Assembly: GCF_023822005.2 (NCBI RefSeq)
Contig: NZ_CP098806.1
Span: 682,001-746,000, forward strand
Source of the DNA: Dyadobacter fanqingshengii
Lineage (GTDB): Bacteria; Bacteroidota; Bacteroidia; Cytophagales; Spirosomataceae
Direction of reading: 5' to 3'
DNA length: 64,000 nucleotides
Position numbers and translations under genes: made by a program. Under the pieces are notes generated by a model. The model ran no database searches. It saw only the letters and a list, made by a program, of their open reading frames with translations, and was not told where the DNA came from. Positions 63,189 through 64,000 of the stretch are shown one piece after another (position 1 is the first letter of the stretch; each line of letters starts with the position of its first letter).

Positions 63189-64000
63189 ATGAAAAAGTAC
63201 CGGCTCCTCATTGTTTTATTTCTTGCAAGTGTGTTTTATGCAACGGCCCAGCCGGGGAACGCCCAGCGTGGGAACGCCCAAAAATGGGTCGCCAACGCGC
63301 CATCAGGTAAGGAATATTTGCAGCGGAATGAAAATGGAAAAACGATCATTCCAAATGGACGGTACATTACTCCGACTGGCAAGCAACTCACTGTGGCTCC
63401 GCACCCTTATGGTCTTGCGTTGAGTGCGGATGGCAACATTGCAGTAACGGCCAATTCAGGTATTAACCCTTTTTCAATCAGTGTTTTAAAAAATATTCTA
63501 GGTGAGAATCCCTCGATAAGGCAGATTCCTGACGGGCCGAAAACGGATAAAGGCATTCTGGAAGCCTGCTTCATGGGATTAGCCATCACGCCGGATAACA
63601 AAACGGTTTATGTGGCAGGCGGCCAAACGAACAAGATTTTTCTTTTTGATCTTGAAACAGGTAAAAACAAGCTGACGATCAACTGCCAGGCGACGGAAAA
63701 TGGCAACAAATACAGCCACGGTTACATTGGCGACATGGTGCTGACCAAAGATGGATTTACACTTTATGCCGTTGATCAGATCGGGTTCAGGATGATGGTC
63801 ATTGATACCAAAACCAATAAAATAGTCAGTAACATTCCCACGGGCCGGTATCCGTTCGGCATTTGCCTTTCACCGGACGAAAAGCGCATTTATGTTGCCA
63901 ATGTGGGTGTTTTTGAATACAAACCTTTCACTGATCTGGACAAGGACAACCTGAAAGAAACCGCGCACAAATGGCCGTCGTCCGCATATGGTTCCAAAGA
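63189..64000 (+). CDS. YncE-like beta-propeller protein, 3' end cut by window
   Basis: The frame is open from the ATG at 63189 to the last base (270 complete codons). The signal peptide ends at FYATAQ, followed by a duplicated G-N-A-Q motif (PGNAQRGNAQK) encoded by two near-identical gggaacgccca units. The visible part is a beta-propeller (PYGLALSADGNIAVTANS, MGLAITPDNKTVYVAGGQTN, PFGICLSPDEKRIYVANVGV) similar to the propeller of the preceding gene. Relatives often carry a C-terminal phosphoesterase, which would lie outside the window. It begins 18 bases after the previous stop and belongs to the same operon. Confidence 0.85.
   Translation, partial: MKKYRLLIVLFLASVFYATAQPGNAQRGNAQKWVANAPSGKEYLQRNENGKTIIPNGRYITPTGKQLTVAPHPYGLALSADGNIAVTANSGINPFSISVLKNILGENPSIRQIPDGPKTDKGILEACFMGLAITPDNKTVYVAGGQTNKIFLFDLETGKNKLTINCQATENGNKYSHGYIGDMVLTKDGFTLYAVDQIGFRMMVIDTKTNKIVSNIPTGRYPFGICLSPDEKRIYVANVGVFEYKPFTDLDKDNLKETAHKWPSSAYGSK

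Overview
The window looks like a chromosomal segment of a Bacteroidota member. Evidence: two SusC/SusD pairs, a hybrid two-component system of the polysaccharide-utilisation type, a Por-type (T9SS) C-terminal sorting domain, many lipoproteins with SxC/GC lipoboxes, PadR/permease pairs and LytTR regulators. Base composition and gene style fit Cytophagales such as Dyadobacter, but that genus call is inference. No rRNA, tRNA, CRISPR array, insertion sequence or phage gene was recognised.

Layout. (1) 1-14327, plus strand: a polysaccharide utilisation locus (PUL) for a galactomannan-like glycan: GH26 mannanase (cut by the window start), SusC, SusD, two IPT/TIG surface lipoproteins, a serine hydrolase/esterase, a sugar dehydrogenase-PKD-cytochrome c fusion and a GH36 alpha-galactosidase. 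(2) 14484-24432: a frameshifted ABC permease, a nonsense-interrupted small ORF, an outer-membrane beta-barrel protein, a membrane-bound AraC regulator, a five-PAS protein ending in a histidine-kinase dimerisation-like helix without an ATPase, a small AraC protein and an unknown protein. (3) 24745-36329, minus strand: a compact fructan PUL (MFS sugar porter, PfkB fructokinase, SusC, SusD, GH32) beside its hybrid sensor/AraC regulator. Repeated AAATTTGATACA boxes lie upstream of the porter and are probably the regulator's operators.

(4) 36536-50300: regulators and small enzymes. These include a nucleotide cyclase, an NAD(P)H oxidoreductase/HxlR divergent pair with a perfect palindrome between them, a three-CBM T9SS-secreted protein, an NTF2-like protein, an alpha/beta hydrolase, a TlpA-like thioredoxin lipoprotein, a LytS/LytTR two-component system with an outer-membrane protein, a two-domain fasciclin lipoprotein and an SDR-MarR operon. 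(5) 50301-58389: a PadR-permease operon, a large lipoprotein, a broken small lipoprotein gene, ThuA, a Na/Pi cotransporter, a VOC protein and a Crp/Fnr regulator. (6) 58619-64000: a TonB-dependent receptor followed closely by two YncE-type beta-propeller proteins, the first fused to an alkaline-phosphatase-like domain and the second cut by the window end.

Working model: the two PULs each pair outer-membrane glycan capture and import (SusC/D, surface lipoproteins) with secreted or periplasmic hydrolases. The fructan locus adds inner-membrane import, phosphorylation and its own sensor. Three small lesions (16782-16788, 17133-17135, 54869-55078) indicate pseudogenes or assembly errors. No clearly undescribed defence or mobile system was found. 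The least explained items are the TonB/propeller-phosphoesterase operon, the kinase-less PAS protein, the triple-CBM secreted protein and several small broken or unassigned ORFs.
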